Below, piece by piece: positions 5,990 through 6,399 of a stretch of DNA of 6,399 nt. The notes under the pieces are model-generated. The model was not told the origin of the DNA. It saw nothing but the letters and a program-made list of their open reading frames with translations, and did no database searches. Numbering within the stretch: position 1 is the stretch's first letter; every line of letters begins with the position of its first letter. The stretch is from positions 1 through 6,399 of the forward strand of contig JAOPVG010000460.1 of NCBI GenBank assembly GCA_025966255.1. Direction: 5' to 3'. The DNA comes from Jatrophihabitans sp. (lineage in GTDB: Bacteria > Actinomycetota > Actinomycetes > Mycobacteriales > Jatrophihabitantaceae). Made by a program: the position numbers and the translations under genes.

Positions 5990-6012
5990 GACGGCTATCC
6001 AGACGGCTATCC
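5990..6012. repeat. Tandem 12-bp direct repeat at the eccB stop
   Basis: The 11-mer GACGGCTATCC (plus strand) occurs at 5990-6000 and 6002-6012, with a 12-bp period. On the minus strand each copy carries TAG and the period keeps frame, so eccB has two in-frame stops, at 6007-6009 and 5995-5997. It is probably a small local duplication. Confidence 0.6.
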
Positions 6013-6399
6013 GGCCACCGGCCGGCGAGCGGCATTCGGATCGAGTGCCGCGCCCCTCGGGATCAGCGACAGCAGCTGCACGGGGAGCTCGGTCGGAGCA
6101 ACGGCGCCGTAGCCGAAGCCGGTGAGCACCTCTTTCGACGCGGCAGCAAATTTCCGGCCGGGCGCAGCCACGACGAAGATCGTCGAGGAACCGCCGGTCG
6201 TCTTCGCCACCGCGGCGCCTCCGGAGCTCAACAACACGTCGTCGGCTACGCCCTGCTGGGACTTGGTCGACTCCTTGACCGCAGGAAGGTGGAACGCCGG
6301 CAGGAGGCTCGGCGGCACCGCGAACGCCGGGCGATCGGAATTGTTTCGATAGATGGCGCAGACACCGCCCTGCTCGCCCGCAGTTCGAGACAACTTCGG
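6007..6399 (-). CDS. eccB: Type VII secretion protein EccB, C-terminal end only
   Basis: This is the last 130 or so residues of EccB, a core subunit of the ESX membrane machine with one transmembrane segment and a large extracytoplasmic domain. The recognised parts are GGVCAIY near the right edge (EccB proteins have a Cys-containing LCAVY-like strand here), the GFGYGAVAPTELP block, and the terminal LLSLIPRGAALDPNAARRPV, which matches the family's usual ending of a Leu-rich turn, GPALDP and AAR. The frame is open to the right edge; the TTG at 6393 is internal, not a start. The N-terminal cytoplasmic part and transmembrane segment lie outside the window. Its position directly before the WXG100 genes on the same strand ties the whole cluster to one T7SS. 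The family is secure; which ESX subtype is not determined. Confidence 0.92.
   Translation of the reverse strand, partial: PKLSRTAGEQGGVCAIYRNNSDRPAFAVPPSLLPAFHLPAVKESTKSQQGVADDVLLSSGGAAVAKTTGGSSTIFVVAAPGRKFAAASKEVLTGFGYGAVAPTELPVQLLSLIPRGAALDPNAARRPVAG

Noticed and set aside
5859..6035. N-terminal extension of WXG100 A back to 6035
   Set aside because: It would add 59 residues unlike any WXG100 protein, run across the AT-rich candidate promoter and into the end of eccB, and ignore the good ribosome binding site at 5866-5872.

Overview
The window is part of a type VII secretion (ESX/T7SS) locus from a high-GC Gram-positive bacterium of the Actinomycetota. The basis is an actinobacterial EccB C-terminus, two mycosin-family subtilases with C-terminal membrane anchors, five WXG100 proteins, a PPE/WXG-like protein with a Gly/Pro-rich C-terminal half, strongly GC-biased codon use and GTG starts. 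Nothing in the sequence lets me name a genus. No tRNA, rRNA, CRISPR array or insertion sequence is visible, and no stretch over 300 bases lacks a gene.

Layout. On the plus strand, the left edge holds the 3' part of a mycosin with an intact catalytic triad (2-1114, 5' end outside the window). Everything else is on the minus strand and reads right to left: the end of eccB (6399-6007); a 148-bp gap that may hold a promoter; WXG100 genes A (5858-5544) and B (5521-5234); an 85-bp gap opened by a hairpin; WXG100 genes C (5148-4861), D (4821-4516) and E (4501-4214); a 126-residue helical protein of unknown family (4178-3798); and, 4 bp later, the PPE/WXG-like protein (3793-2534). A 14-bp perfect hairpin (2482-2513) follows that stop and probably ends the transcript. 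Beyond it lies a second mycosin-like gene (2405-1134), which converges on the first mycosin with 19 bp between the two stops.

How the genes work together. EccB is a core subunit of the membrane secretion machine. The WXG100 proteins are expected to be small helical-hairpin substrates that pair as dimers. A and D are related and longer (104 and 101 aa), each with a YxxxE signal, as in EsxB-type partners. B, C and E are mutually related, all exactly 95 aa, as in EsxA-type partners. This looks like tandem duplication of an esxB-esxA pair plus an extra esxA copy. The 126-aa and PPE-like genes form a tight bicistron resembling PE-PPE substrate pairs. Mycosins are membrane-anchored subtilases on the outer face of the membrane that process substrates and stabilise the secretion complex.

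The most unusual points are: the second mycosin has Glu for the catalytic Asp and Asp for the oxyanion Asn, so it may be a pseudoprotease; the secretion signal is kept unevenly across the five-member WXG100 array; and two strong hairpins may partition the operon.
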